57,399 nt of DNA, taken from contig JBPCKZ010000051.1 of the NCBI GenBank assembly GCA_051003795.1, forward strand, positions 1 to 57,399. The letters run 5' to 3'. A program made the translations under genes and the position numbers. Positions 29,118 through 37,764 of the stretch are shown piece by piece (within the stretch, counting starts at the first letter, position 1; the number at the start of each line of letters is the position of its first letter). This DNA comes from JALYXS01 sp051003795 (GTDB taxonomy: Bacteria; Acidobacteriota; Terriglobia; Bryobacterales; Bryobacteraceae). The notes beneath the pieces are model-generated. The model searched no databases. It was not told where the DNA came from and saw only the letters and a list, made by a program, of their open reading frames with translations.

Positions 29118-31439
29118 ATGGCGAACTCTTCAGCACCTCGACTCGATTTCCCCGAGCAAGCGCTAACGCGCCAACCGGACCTCCAGGCGGCCGTCCGGTA
29201 TTTCGAAGGATTGCAGCGCCATCCCGAGACTCCCGTCCGGGCCATCCACCACCGGGAAGCCGCCGCCGGAGAGTTCCAGGAGATCCCCGAAAGCATTCCC
29301 CCGGCCCTTCGCGAAGTGTTGCGCGGGCGCGGCATTGAGAAGCTCTATAGCCATCAGAGGGAGGCTTTCGAAGTTGTTTCGTCCGGCAAAAACCTGGTGA
29401 TCGTCACCCCCACCGCCAGCGGAAAAACGCTCTGCTACAATCTGCCGGTCCTCGACCTTCTGATGCGCGACGACGGCGCGCGCGCCGTGTATTTGTTCCC
29501 CACCAAAGCGCTGGCGGAAGACCAGTTGCACGAATTGCAAACGCTCGTCGATGAAATGGGGTCCGGAATTCGCGCCTTCACTTACGACGGCGACACGCCC
29601 CAGGACGCCCGCAAAGCCATTCGGCAGCGCGCCAACGTGGTTCTCACCAATCCCGACATGCTGCATGCCGGGATACTGCCGCATCATACGAAATGGGCCA
29701 AATTGTTCGAAAATTTGCGCTATATAGTGATCGACGAGCTGCATTATTATCGCGGCGTATTTGGCAGCCACTTGGCGAACGTGCTCCGGCGGCTGCGGCG
29801 GATCTGTGAATTCTACAATTCAAACCCAATTTTCATCTGCTGTTCCGCGACCATAGCCAACCCCAAAGAACTCGCCGAAAACCTCACCGGGAAGCCGTTC
29901 CAAATGGTGGACCGCAACGGCGCGCCATCGGGCGAGAAGTTCTTCATCTTCTATAACCCGCCGGTCGTCAACCGGCAACTGGGCATCCGGCGTAGTTATA
30001 TCAATGAAACGCGGCGCCTCGCGCTCGAATTTATCGATCGGGGCCAACAGACGCTGGTCTTCGCGAATAACCGCCTAGCCACCGAAGTGCTGGTCACGTA
30101 TCTGAAGGACGCTTGCGACAACGGCCGCATTCCGTCCGAGACGGTGCGAGGTTATCGCGGCGGCTATCTTCCGCGCGAGCGGCGCGAGATTGAACGGCGC
30201 CTTCGCGCGGGCGATATTCGCGCCGTGGTGGCCACCAATGCGCTCGAACTCGGGATCGATATCGGTTCGCTCGATGCCGTGGTGATGGCCGGTTATCCGG
30301 GCACGATCGCCTCCACCTGGCAGCGCGCCGGCCGCGCGGGGCGGCGTAACACCGCTTCCGCAGCGGTTCTGGTCGCATCGAGCGCGCCGCTCGATCAATA
30401 TATCGTCGAGCATCCCGAGTATTTTTTCGAACGCTCCCCCGAACACGCCCACATCAACGCGGACAATCTGGAAATCCTGCTGAGCCATCTGAAGTGCGCC
30501 GCTTTCGAGCTGCCCTTGCGCGATGGCGAGACATTCGGGCCGCATCCCACCGCCGATCTGTGCAAGTTTCTCGATGAAACCGGATTCCTGCATCGCTCGG
30601 GCAACGCTTGGCACTGGACGTCGCAAACCTATCCCGCCGATGCGATCGGCTTGCGCGCCGTTTCAAGCGATAACTTCGTCGTGATCGATGTTACCGGCGA
30701 GCCAAAAGCGATCGCCGAAGTCTCGTTTCCAACCGCTTTGACCACGCTGCATGAAAAAGCCATCTATCTGCACGAAGCCCGGCAGTTTCACGTGGAACGT
30801 TTCGACTACAAGGAGCGCAAGGCTTACGTGCGCCGCGTCGATTGCGACTACTACACCGATGCGATCGACTACACCCAGGTGAAAATTCTGCAGGAGTTCG
30901 AGGCCGAGGCGTCGTACCGGCATGGCGATGTGCGCGTCAACCGTCAGATCGTTGGATTTAAGAAGATTAAGTTCTATACGATGGAGAACGTCGGAGCGGG
31001 GAAACTCTCGATGCCGGAGCAGGAGATGCACACCACGGCGTTCTGGCTGCATTTTCCGGCGGCGTTTCTCGCCCAGCTCGGCGAATACACGCCAACCGAG
31101 AAGCAGAACGGGCTGACGGGTTTGGGGAACGCGCTGCGAACCGTTGGCTCGCTGCTGCTGATGTGCGATCCGCGCGATTTGGGAATCTCGGTTACTGAAG
31201 ATATTCCGGGAACTCTTTCAGTCTGGGAGCCGAACCTGTATCTCTACGACACCTACCCGGGCGGAATCGGCCAGAGCGCGCCGTTATACCGCATGGGCCC
31301 GCAATTGGTCGCGCGCGCGGCGGAGCTAATCGCTTCGTGCGGATGTGAATCGGGGTGTCCTTCGTGCGTCGGGCCGATCGGAGAGGTAGGCGAGAAGGGA
31401 AAAGAGGTTGCGGCGAGATTCCTGGAAGCCCTGGCGTAA
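29118..31439 (+). CDS. DEAD/DEAH helicase with DUF1998 domain (YprA/MrfA type)
   Basis: 773 residues. Helicase motifs in order: Q-like region YSHQREAFE, Walker A TPTASGKT (about 97-104), DELHYYRG box, SATIANP, then domain 2 with TNALELGIDIGSLDAV and QRAGRAGRR. The C-terminal DUF1998 has the four-cysteine metal site CGCESGCPSC. This is the Hrq1-like family exemplified by Bacillus MrfA, a 3'-5' helicase in mitomycin cross-link repair. Length fits. A role in DNA repair is inferred from family. Confidence 0.93.
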   Translation: MANSSAPRLDFPEQALTRQPDLQAAVRYFEGLQRHPETPVRAIHHREAAAGEFQEIPESIPPALREVLRGRGIEKLYSHQREAFEVVSSGKNLVIVTPTASGKTLCYNLPVLDLLMRDDGARAVYLFPTKALAEDQLHELQTLVDEMGSGIRAFTYDGDTPQDARKAIRQRANVVLTNPDMLHAGILPHHTKWAKLFENLRYIVIDELHYYRGVFGSHLANVLRRLRRICEFYNSNPIFICCSATIANPKELAENLTGKPFQMVDRNGAPSGEKFFIFYNPPVVNRQLGIRRSYINETRRLALEFIDRGQQTLVFANNRLATEVLVTYLKDACDNGRIPSETVRGYRGGYLPRERREIERRLRAGDIRAVVATNALELGIDIGSLDAVVMAGYPGTIASTWQRAGRAGRRNTASAAVLVASSAPLDQYIVEHPEYFFERSPEHAHINADNLEILLSHLKCAAFELPLRDGETFGPHPTADLCKFLDETGFLHRSGNAWHWTSQTYPADAIGLRAVSSDNFVVIDVTGEPKAIAEVSFPTALTTLHEKAIYLHEARQFHVERFDYKERKAYVRRVDCDYYTDAIDYTQVKILQEFEAEASYRHGDVRVNRQIVGFKKIKFYTMENVGAGKLSMPEQEMHTTAFWLHFPAAFLAQLGEYTPTEKQNGLTGLGNALRTVGSLLLMCDPRDLGISVTEDIPGTLSVWEPNLYLYDTYPGGIGQSAPLYRMGPQLVARAAELIASCGCESGCPSCVGPIGEVGEKGKEVAARFLEALA

Positions 31440-31449
31440 CGCCTTGCCG

Positions 31450-32250
31450 CTATTGCAGCATTCCCAGACTCCCCGCCGTCCCCGGCTTCTTCTTCACGCG
31501 CTCCCGGCGAGTGCCCTCCTCCGGAAAAACGGCATGTCCTTCCGGCGGCGGAAAGAGCTCGTTCAGCGCTTCGAGGCGCCGCCGCAAGTACCGGCTGGGC
31601 ATTTGGCGAGGACCTGTATCCACGTCGATATCGCAACAAATCCCGTGCAAGTAGAGCGTTAAAGTATCCTCGAACGCCTGGGCCGCATACTCGCGAAACA
31701 ACTTCGATTCTTTGTTGCTCTTCCCCTCGCGCCGCGCGAGCGCCTGTTTCAGACGCCAGCTTCGCTCGTCGACTTCGCCGTGAACGTGCGCGGCCAACTC
31801 TTCCCGCAGTACCCTGAGGAACCGGTCGCGCGCCTCGTCGCCCAGCCGCGGAAAAACCAGGGACGCAATCGAATTGTAGAGCGCATAGTGGTATTCCGAG
31901 ACCTCTTCGTCTTTGATCGCGAAGAAAAACGTGGCGCTATCCCCGGCGACAACCGCCGATGAGAAGAGTTGGCGCGGCTCCTTGGGCTTTTGGTACCGGA
32001 CAATATCGGCGCTTCTGCCGGCGCCCTTCTCCAAATACGGCACCAGCACGATGCCGATGCGCGGAAGCGCCGCGCCAAGCCCGGGCGGCAATGCGCCCAG
32101 GGGATCGTGAAGATACGGTTTCAGATCTTCTTCCGCGACCGGAGTCGCCGTGAAATAGGAAAATTTCTTGCCGAGAGGAATCATTTCCGCCCGAAAGCGC
32201 GCAGCCAGTTCCACTACCGTCGCTTTGGAACCGCCGGTTTCAATAGGCAT
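31450..32250 (-). CDS. Conserved-looking protein of unknown function
   Basis: 266 residues from ATG 32250 (MPIETGGSKATVVEL); a longer reading to 32388 would add an Arg-rich stretch that looks non-coding. No signal or membrane helix, no enzyme motif. Noticeable parts are RIGIVLVPYLEKGAGRSADI, SATFFFAIKDEEVSEYHYAL and a basic C-terminus. Convergent with the helicase gene (10 bp apart) and 8 bp downstream of the TA pair on the same strand, so it may be read through from it. Function not recognised. Confidence 0.7.
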   Translation of the reverse strand: MPIETGGSKATVVELAARFRAEMIPLGKKFSYFTATPVAEEDLKPYLHDPLGALPPGLGAALPRIGIVLVPYLEKGAGRSADIVRYQKPKEPRQLFSSAVVAGDSATFFFAIKDEEVSEYHYALYNSIASLVFPRLGDEARDRFLRVLREELAAHVHGEVDERSWRLKQALARREGKSNKESKLFREYAAQAFEDTLTLYLHGICCDIDVDTGPRQMPSRYLRRRLEALNELFPPPEGHAVFPEEGTRRERVKKKPGTAGSLGMLQ

Positions 32251-32258
32251 CCTTGTGT

Positions 32259-32606
32259 TTAAGCGATTGTAGCGGATTTCAATTCGACGATCGATTCGCC
32301 GGCCTCGAGCAGCGACAGCGCGCGCTCGAAAGCGCCGTCCAGAAGTTTTTGCACGGCGGAAAGCGACGGGTCGGCCGCCGTGATCCAAACCGCTTTCGGG
32401 GGCGGCACCAGCACTTTGGCTAACTGCGCGAATTCACGATCCCGCGTAATCACAATGGCCCCGGCCTTTTCCGCCGAGTGAAACAGCAGCTCATCGGAGG
32501 CGAACAGCAGATCGATCTCCGCAACGTGCATCGATGCGACCCCGAAGCGACTTGCTAACCATGGGGCCAGCAGGGGCGAAAATTGAGCGTCGATCCAAAC
32601 CGTCAT
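32259..32606 (-). CDS. DUF5615 PIN-like toxin
   Basis: 115 residues: MTVWIDAQFSPLLAPWLASR at the start and IVITRDREFAQLA in the middle are the acidic-residue motifs of DUF5615, a PIN-related predicted RNase, usually paired with DUF433. Start ATG 32604-32606 overlaps the antitoxin's TGA by one base (TGATG). Both genes are intact, unlike the other two TA modules in this window. Toxin activity is predicted from family and pairing. Confidence 0.85.
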   Translation of the reverse strand: MTVWIDAQFSPLLAPWLASRFGVASMHVAEIDLLFASDELLFHSAEKAGAIVITRDREFAQLAKVLVPPPKAVWITAADPSLSAVQKLLDGAFERALSLLEAGESIVELKSATIA

Positions 32607-32839
32607 CACTGAGTCAGGACGGGATGATTCACTTCCCGTGCCGCGTATTCGAGACACGCCTCCAAATCTTCCGGTTCGAGAGCCGGCATCTCTTCGAGAA
32701 TTTGCGGCGTGGCGAGCCCGGATTCGAAAAGATCGAGCACGTCCGAAACGCGAATCCGCATATTGCGGATGCAGGGCCGCCCACCGCACTGTTCGGGCTT
32801 CGCCGTAATACGGGCGAGAAGGTCGCCACTCTCTTCCAC
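32606..32839 (-). CDS. DUF433 antitoxin
   Basis: 77 residues. ITAKPEQCGGRPCIRNMRIR, then VSDVLDLFESGLATPQILEEMP and LEPEDLEACLEYAAREVNHP form the standard DUF433 winged-HTH domain seen in antitoxins of VapBC-like pairs. It precedes and overlaps its DUF5615 partner. The start at 32839 faces the DUF6978 gene across a short divergent gap, placing two possible defence-type modules back to back. Confidence 0.87.
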   Translation of the reverse strand: MEESGDLLARITAKPEQCGGRPCIRNMRIRVSDVLDLFESGLATPQILEEMPALEPEDLEACLEYAAREVNHPVLTQ

Positions 32840-32982
32840 GCTTGATATCCTATCATTCGCCGGATTACCGCGCGATCGCGTCCGGTTCCCGAAGCGTTGT
32901 TTCAGGGTTACAGCTTGGCAAGGGTGGCCTTCGATTCAGAGGATTCTATTCACCGAGTGGCAGGAAAGGCGGTGCGGAGCCG

Positions 32983-33441
32983 ATGCCGGACATGCCCGAT
33001 ATTGACGTTCCACAGGCCGAGGCGGAAGCCCTGATCGCAATGGAAAAGCACTGTGTAGAGAACAAGAGCTGGCTGTTCCCCGAACCCGGCGGCAGGCTGG
33101 CGGTTGCGCTGGCCTCTCCGGATAAGCGCGAGAATTTCATTCTCGACGTCACCCGCGCACGGATCACGCTTACAAAAGCTACATTTCAGAACAGGGCGCG
33201 GCATGCCATAGTTCTCATGCGCCTCGACGTCGACGGTCCGCCGCACCGAAATCCAGACGATCGCGAAATCCCATGTCCGCATCTCCATATTTATCGCGAA
33301 GGCTATGGTGACAAATGGGCGTTCCCGGCCCCGGTTGACCGATACCCGAATGTGCAGGACCTGTTTTCGACTTTCGAGGAGTTCATGCGACACTGCAATA
33401 TTACGGAGCCTCCTCAGATAGAGAGAGGGCTTTTCTCATGA
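32983..33441 (+). CDS. DUF6978 family protein, first gene of a two-gene module
   Basis: 152 residues from ATG 32983 (MPDMPDIDVPQAEAEALIAM). The conserved core is LVALASPDKRENFILDVTRA-like sequence followed by CPHLHIYREGYGDKWAFPAP and a C-terminal LFSTFEEFMRHCNI helix, matching DUF6978 proteins known only from genome annotation. The His/Tyr-rich HLHIYREG strand might be catalytic or metal-binding, but this is not known. The stop overlaps the next ATG (ATGA, 33438-33441), so the pair is translated together. A longer start at 32842 is unlikely. Confidence 0.75.
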   Translation: MPDMPDIDVPQAEAEALIAMEKHCVENKSWLFPEPGGRLAVALASPDKRENFILDVTRARITLTKATFQNRARHAIVLMRLDVDGPPHRNPDDREIPCPHLHIYREGYGDKWAFPAPVDRYPNVQDLFSTFEEFMRHCNITEPPQIERGLFS

Positions 33442-34205
33442 GCGTAGCCGAGATCGAAAGACTATTGAAAGACTACCGGGAATGGCTGAAAGACAAAACC
33501 ACGCTGCGACAGGTGAACGGCTCTTGGGTCGAGATCACAACGCCTTACCTCGACCGGCACAACGATGCTTTGCAGATTTACGCGCGCCGCGAAAACGGCG
33601 GTTTTGTTTTAACCGACGATAGCTACATCATTCACGATCTCGAATCTTCAGGCTGTAAATTGGACACCGAAAAACGGAAAAATCTTTTGCAATTGACGCT
33701 TAACGGGTTTGGCGTAAAACTGAATGAGGAAGCAATAGAGGTCCAGGCGAACTCCGAAAACTTTCCGCTTCGCAAGCACAATCTCATTCAGGCCATGCTT
33801 GCGGTTAACGATCTTTTCTATCTCGCCAAACCTATTGTCGAGAGCCTGTTCTATGAAGACGTGGTTGCATGGCTCGACGCGAACGATATCCGCTATACCC
33901 CGAACGTGAAGTTTACGGGTGTAAGCGGTTACGACCAGCATTTTGATTTCGCGATACCCAAATCCAAAAAGCAGCCGGAGCGCATTGTGCAGGCGATCAA
34001 CCGCCCTACGCGCGACAGCGCTTTGCTTTTTATCAATGCCTGGAGCGATACTCGGCAAGTGCGCCCGCCGGAGTCGAAGGCGTACGCCGTTCTCAACGAC
34101 GAGCAACCGCTTTCGGACGCAGTGATCGAGGCTCTTCGCAATTACGACATCCGGCCCGTATCGTGGACGCACCGCATTGATGTCCTAACTGAACTTGCCG
34201 CCTAA
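33438..34205 (+). CDS. DUF1828/DUF1829 protein, second gene of the module
   Basis: 255 residues. DUF1828 occupies about 25-115 (TPYLDRHNDALQIYARRENG, FVLTDDSYIIHDLESSGC) and DUF1829 about 130-250 (YDQHFDFAIPKSKKQPERIV, QAINRPTRDSALLFINAW). The D-x-DFAIP...K arrangement followed by a helix is reminiscent of PD-(D/E)XK nuclease cores, an inference only. The FVLTDDSYII strand is the strongest family signature. Coupled by a 4-bp overlap to the DUF6978 gene and adjacent to a TA pair. Its stop is 5 bp from the convergent fliJ stop. Confidence 0.82.
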   Translation: MSVAEIERLLKDYREWLKDKTTLRQVNGSWVEITTPYLDRHNDALQIYARRENGGFVLTDDSYIIHDLESSGCKLDTEKRKNLLQLTLNGFGVKLNEEAIEVQANSENFPLRKHNLIQAMLAVNDLFYLAKPIVESLFYEDVVAWLDANDIRYTPNVKFTGVSGYDQHFDFAIPKSKKQPERIVQAINRPTRDSALLFINAWSDTRQVRPPESKAYAVLNDEQPLSDAVIEALRNYDIRPVSWTHRIDVLTELAA

Positions 34206-34210
34206 CGCCC

Positions 34211-34750
34211 TCACGCGCCTGCTTCGGGAACTCGTCCCCTGCCAAAAAGATGCACCGAATCACGCATAGGCAAGCGGCCGGGAACTTCCGCGTCTTGAGG
34301 ATTGGTTTTGCCGGCCTTTCCCGCTTGCCAGCGCCCGAGAAACGCCTCTCCCGCGAACTGCTCCTGTTCCCGCGCGACCGCTGAAGACCACTGGGCCAAG
34401 CGCTTTTGGCGCAATATCTCGAGCAGCTTCACTTTACGCTGCGCCTCGACCAGCTTTCCCCGCTGCCCTCTCAGTTCGCGTTCGCATTTGGCGCTTTGCT
34501 CGATGAGAGCCGAATCCCGTTTTGCCACGCTCAGATGGAATTTGCCGATCGCGCCGAGTTCCTCCGCTTCCACCGTCTTCGATGCAAGAATGTGACGCTC
34601 GGCCGACGAACGCTCGTTCCGGAGATCCTCCCGCCGGTTAGCCAGTTCGGCCATCTCGCCCGCGATGGCTCGCGCGCGGGCCTGCTCCAGATCGAGCTGC
34701 GCGCGACGCCAATTCAGGGCCCTTTCGAGCGGAAAGGCGAAGGCCTTCAT
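34211..34750 (-). CDS. fliJ: Flagellar protein FliJ
   Basis: 179 residues, nearly all coiled coil, starting MKAFAFPLERALNWRRAQLD, which matches FliJ's N-terminal FxLqrvLdlR pattern. FliJ is the central stalk that links the FliI/FliH ATPase to the FlhA export gate. It overlaps fliI by 4 bp and is the last gene of the flgB-to-fliJ operon. FliJ sequences are weakly conserved, so context carries weight. The Pro/Gly-rich last 30 residues extend beyond a typical FliJ. Confidence 0.87.
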   Translation of the reverse strand: MKAFAFPLERALNWRRAQLDLEQARARAIAGEMAELANRREDLRNERSSAERHILASKTVEAEELGAIGKFHLSVAKRDSALIEQSAKCERELRGQRGKLVEAQRKVKLLEILRQKRLAQWSSAVAREQEQFAGEAFLGRWQAGKAGKTNPQDAEVPGRLPMRDSVHLFGRGRVPEAGA

Positions 34751-36066
34751 GGCAGAATGCCCGCCAACGCCTCAAGCTTTAAAAGAGTATCGGCTATGGG
34801 CGCGGTGGCCGCGGACTCCTGCCGGAGGAAGCGCATGGTTTCCTCGCGCGCGCGAATCGTGACGTCTAGCCGCGGGTTGGAACCGAAAACATATGCGCCG
34901 AGCGCAATCAGATCTTCGGCCTGCCGGTACGCGGACAGGGCCTCCCGTACCTTGCGCGCCTGTTCGCACTGCTCGCGAGAGGAAATCTGGGATTGCAGGC
35001 GCGAAACGGAATCGAGAATCTGGATAGCGGGATAGTGCCCCGCGCCACCCAACTCCCGCGAAAGGGAGATGTGCCCGTCGAGAATGGCGCGGACGGCGTC
35101 GCAGATGGGCTCGTTGAAATCGTCGCCTTCGACCAGCACGGTGAAAAATCCCGTAATCGAACCTTTTTCGAAGTTGCCGGCGCGCTCGCAAATCTTGGGC
35201 AGCAAATTGAACACCGATGGCGTGTAGCCCTTCTGACTGGGCGGCTCTCCGGCGGCGAGTCCGATCTCGCGCTGCGCCATCGCGAGACGCGTAATGGAAT
35301 CCATCACAAGCAGCACGCTCGCGCCTTGATCGCGGAAGTACTCGGCGACGGCGAGCGCGACGAAACAGGCGCGAACGCGCAGCGGCGCGGGGCGGTCCGA
35401 TGTCGAAACCACCACCACCGACCGTTTCATCCCCTCCGCGCCAAGCTCATGTTCGAGGAAGGCGCGCACCTCGCGATTCCGCTCGCCGATCATGGCGATT
35501 ACGCTGACATCGGCTGAATTCTGCCGGGCCATCGCGCCGAGCAATGTGCTTTTGCCGACTCCGCTGCCGCCGAAGATTCCTATTCTCTGGCCCTTGCCGC
35601 AAGTCAAGAGTGCGTCGATGGCGCGGACGCCCGTAACGAGCGGCTCGACAATATGCGCGCGAGACAGCGGGTTGGGCGCCGGCTGGTAGAGGTTGTAAGC
35701 TTCGGGCGAATGGATCTTCGGACCATCGTCCATGGGCTTGCCAAAGCCGTCGAGAACCCGGCCGAGCAACTGCGGTCCGACACACACATGCGCTTCGCCG
35801 GAGCGCGCGATCACGCAATCTCCCAGGCGGAGGCCGTCGGTCTCTTCGAGCGGCATCGAGAGCACGTGACCATTGCGGAAGCCGATTACTTGCGTCCGGA
35901 TGCAGCGCTTCGTGTCGGTGCGGACCTCGAGGAAGTCGCCGATGGCGGCCGAGGGGCCGCGGGATTCGATCAGGAGGCCGATCAGCTCGACTACCTCTCC
36001 AACGGATTGCATGGTGTCCATGCGTTCGATGTCGGCGAAATAGGGCTGTATGTCAAGCGCGCTCAT
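34747..36066 (-). CDS. fliI: Flagellar export ATPase
   Basis: 439 residues, F1-beta-like. Walker A is GIFGGSGVGKSTLLGAMA (about 165-180), Walker B in ASVLLVMDSITRLAMAQREI, and the FliI/YscN signature GYTPSVFNLLPKICERAG is present. It hexamerises at the export gate to unfold and feed flagellar substrates. Overlaps fliH (4 bp) and fliJ (4 bp). Confidence 0.96.
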   Translation of the reverse strand: MSALDIQPYFADIERMDTMQSVGEVVELIGLLIESRGPSAAIGDFLEVRTDTKRCIRTQVIGFRNGHVLSMPLEETDGLRLGDCVIARSGEAHVCVGPQLLGRVLDGFGKPMDDGPKIHSPEAYNLYQPAPNPLSRAHIVEPLVTGVRAIDALLTCGKGQRIGIFGGSGVGKSTLLGAMARQNSADVSVIAMIGERNREVRAFLEHELGAEGMKRSVVVVSTSDRPAPLRVRACFVALAVAEYFRDQGASVLLVMDSITRLAMAQREIGLAAGEPPSQKGYTPSVFNLLPKICERAGNFEKGSITGFFTVLVEGDDFNEPICDAVRAILDGHISLSRELGGAGHYPAIQILDSVSRLQSQISSREQCEQARKVREALSAYRQAEDLIALGAYVFGSNPRLDVTIRAREETMRFLRQESAATAPIADTLLKLEALAGILP

Positions 36067-36743
36067 TTTTCGTGCACCCGGTCGGCTAATCCGCGCTCGA
36101 TCTCTTCGAGCTGCGTTTCGACCGACGCATCCAGCTTTCCGCGGTTCGTCTCAAACACGAGCGAGCCAAGCTCCCGCGTGGCGTCCCCGAATACCTCAAT
36201 CTTTCTCTGCGTAAGCTTCCCCAGGCAGGACCGAATGGCGTCCTCATGGCTCGAATGCACGCGCACGCGGTAAACTTCCTGCCGCCCCAGCTTCTCAAGC
36301 GCCACTTGAACCAAAGCCTGCATGGCCCCCGGATCGACCGTCAACTCGCGATGCAGGATGCGCCGGGCGATTGCAATGGCGAGCCGCACCACGTCCGACT
36401 CCGCGTCCCGCCGCAACCGCGGCCGCAAATCCGCAAGCGCCTGAACGGCGCGGCACAACTGTTCAATCGCGGGCTGAACGGCGGCGGTTCCTTGCGAACG
36501 GCCTTGCGCTTCGCCTTCGCGAAAGCCCGACTGACGGGCGTCGGCGGCCGCGCGCGCCGCGGCGCTCTCCAGCTCGGCGATCTTGAGCTCCAGACCCGCG
36601 ATGTCGCGATCCGTGCCGCGATCGCCGGCGCGATCGGGAAACGGATCGACCTGTTTCGCTGAAGCCGGAGATCCCGCGGCATGTTCCCAAACCATGGGCT
36701 GGATCGCGCCGCTCGCGGCTTGAGCCACCACCCTAGACAACAT
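36063..36743 (-). CDS. fliH: Flagellar assembly protein FliH
   Basis: 226 residues. The N-terminal half is a coiled coil with GxxxG-like alanine/arginine repeats (LELKIAELESAAARAAADAR, then QSGFREGEAQGRSQGTA), and the C-terminal half resembles the V/F-type stator delta-like domain (VVRLAIAIARRILHREL). It binds FliI and restrains its ATPase. Start ATG 36743 overlaps the fliG end by 11 bp. Confidence 0.9.
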   Translation of the reverse strand: MLSRVVAQAASGAIQPMVWEHAAGSPASAKQVDPFPDRAGDRGTDRDIAGLELKIAELESAAARAAADARQSGFREGEAQGRSQGTAAVQPAIEQLCRAVQALADLRPRLRRDAESDVVRLAIAIARRILHRELTVDPGAMQALVQVALEKLGRQEVYRVRVHSSHEDAIRSCLGKLTQRKIEVFGDATRELGSLVFETNRGKLDASVETQLEEIERGLADRVHEK

Positions 36744-37764
36744 ATTGTTCGCCCACCGAGCCCTTCATGCTGACGGTGCCATCGCTCTCCAGTTGGCGCA
36801 CCAGAGCGATAATCTGCTGTTGCGCCGCTTCGACTTCCTTAATTTTCACCGGCCCCATGGCCTCCATATCTTCACTGAGCATCTCCGCGCCCCGTTGAGA
36901 CATGCCTTGCAGGAAATGGCTTCGAAGCTGATCGCTCGTGCCTTTTAGAGCCACCGTCAGCAGCTTACGGTCGGTTCGCGCGATCACTTCTTTAATGCCG
37001 TTGGCATCCACCAGCAGCAGGTCCTCAAACACGAACATCAGGTGCCGGATGGTTTCGACGAGATGCGGATCCTGCCCCTCGATGCTATCGAGGATTTCCT
37101 TGCTGGTGCCCGAATCGAGCCGGTTGAACATCTCGGCCACGGCGCGAACGCCGCCGTACGACTCGTGGCTCAATTCGCCTAGCGTTTGGAGCTTCTGCCC
37201 GATAATGCCGGCGATCTTGCTGATGATCTCGGGCGAAATCTGGTCGAGATTCGCCATGCGCAGGGCTACGTCGGAACGCAGGTTCCCCGGCAGCGAGAAT
37301 AGAAGAGCGGCGGCTTGCGACGGATTCAGATGCGACAGGATCAGGGCGATGGTCTGGGGATGTTCGCTGTGAATGAACTTGGCGAGCTGCTGCGGATCGG
37401 CTTTGTGGAGCGCGTCGAAGTTGGCCACGTCCGAACCCAGCGCCTTGACCAGGCGGTCGAGAACTTTCTTTGAAACTTCGGGGCCGTACGCTTCCATCAG
37501 CATCTTCTTCGCGTACTCCATGCCGCCGTTCACGACAAACTGACGGGCCACCGTCATCTGATGGAACTCTTCCAACACGATTTCCGCCTGTTCGGAACTG
37601 ATGGATCCGATGCGCGAGATTTCGCGGCTCACCAGATGAACCTCATCTTCCTCGAGCTGCTTGATCAATTCGGCGCTCGATTTATCGCCCAGGATGATCA
37701 GCAAGATCGCCGCTTTGCGAATTCCGGAAAGGATTTCCGGAGATTTGACGGAGTTAGCGATCAT
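36733..37764 (-). CDS. fliG: Flagellar motor switch protein FliG
   Basis: 343 residues with N, middle and C domains. The middle domain carries KFIHSEHPQTIALILSHL (the EHPQ motif that meets FliM) and the C-terminal torque helix includes LLLVDANGIKEVIARTDRK with alternating charged residues. It couples the stator to the MS ring. Overlaps fliF by 4 bp. Intact, unlike fliM and motB in this window. Confidence 0.96.
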   Translation of the reverse strand: MIANSVKSPEILSGIRKAAILLIILGDKSSAELIKQLEEDEVHLVSREISRIGSISSEQAEIVLEEFHQMTVARQFVVNGGMEYAKKMLMEAYGPEVSKKVLDRLVKALGSDVANFDALHKADPQQLAKFIHSEHPQTIALILSHLNPSQAAALLFSLPGNLRSDVALRMANLDQISPEIISKIAGIIGQKLQTLGELSHESYGGVRAVAEMFNRLDSGTSKEILDSIEGQDPHLVETIRHLMFVFEDLLLVDANGIKEVIARTDRKLLTVALKGTSDQLRSHFLQGMSQRGAEMLSEDMEAMGPVKIKEVEAAQQQIIALVRQLESDGTVSMKGSVGEQYVV

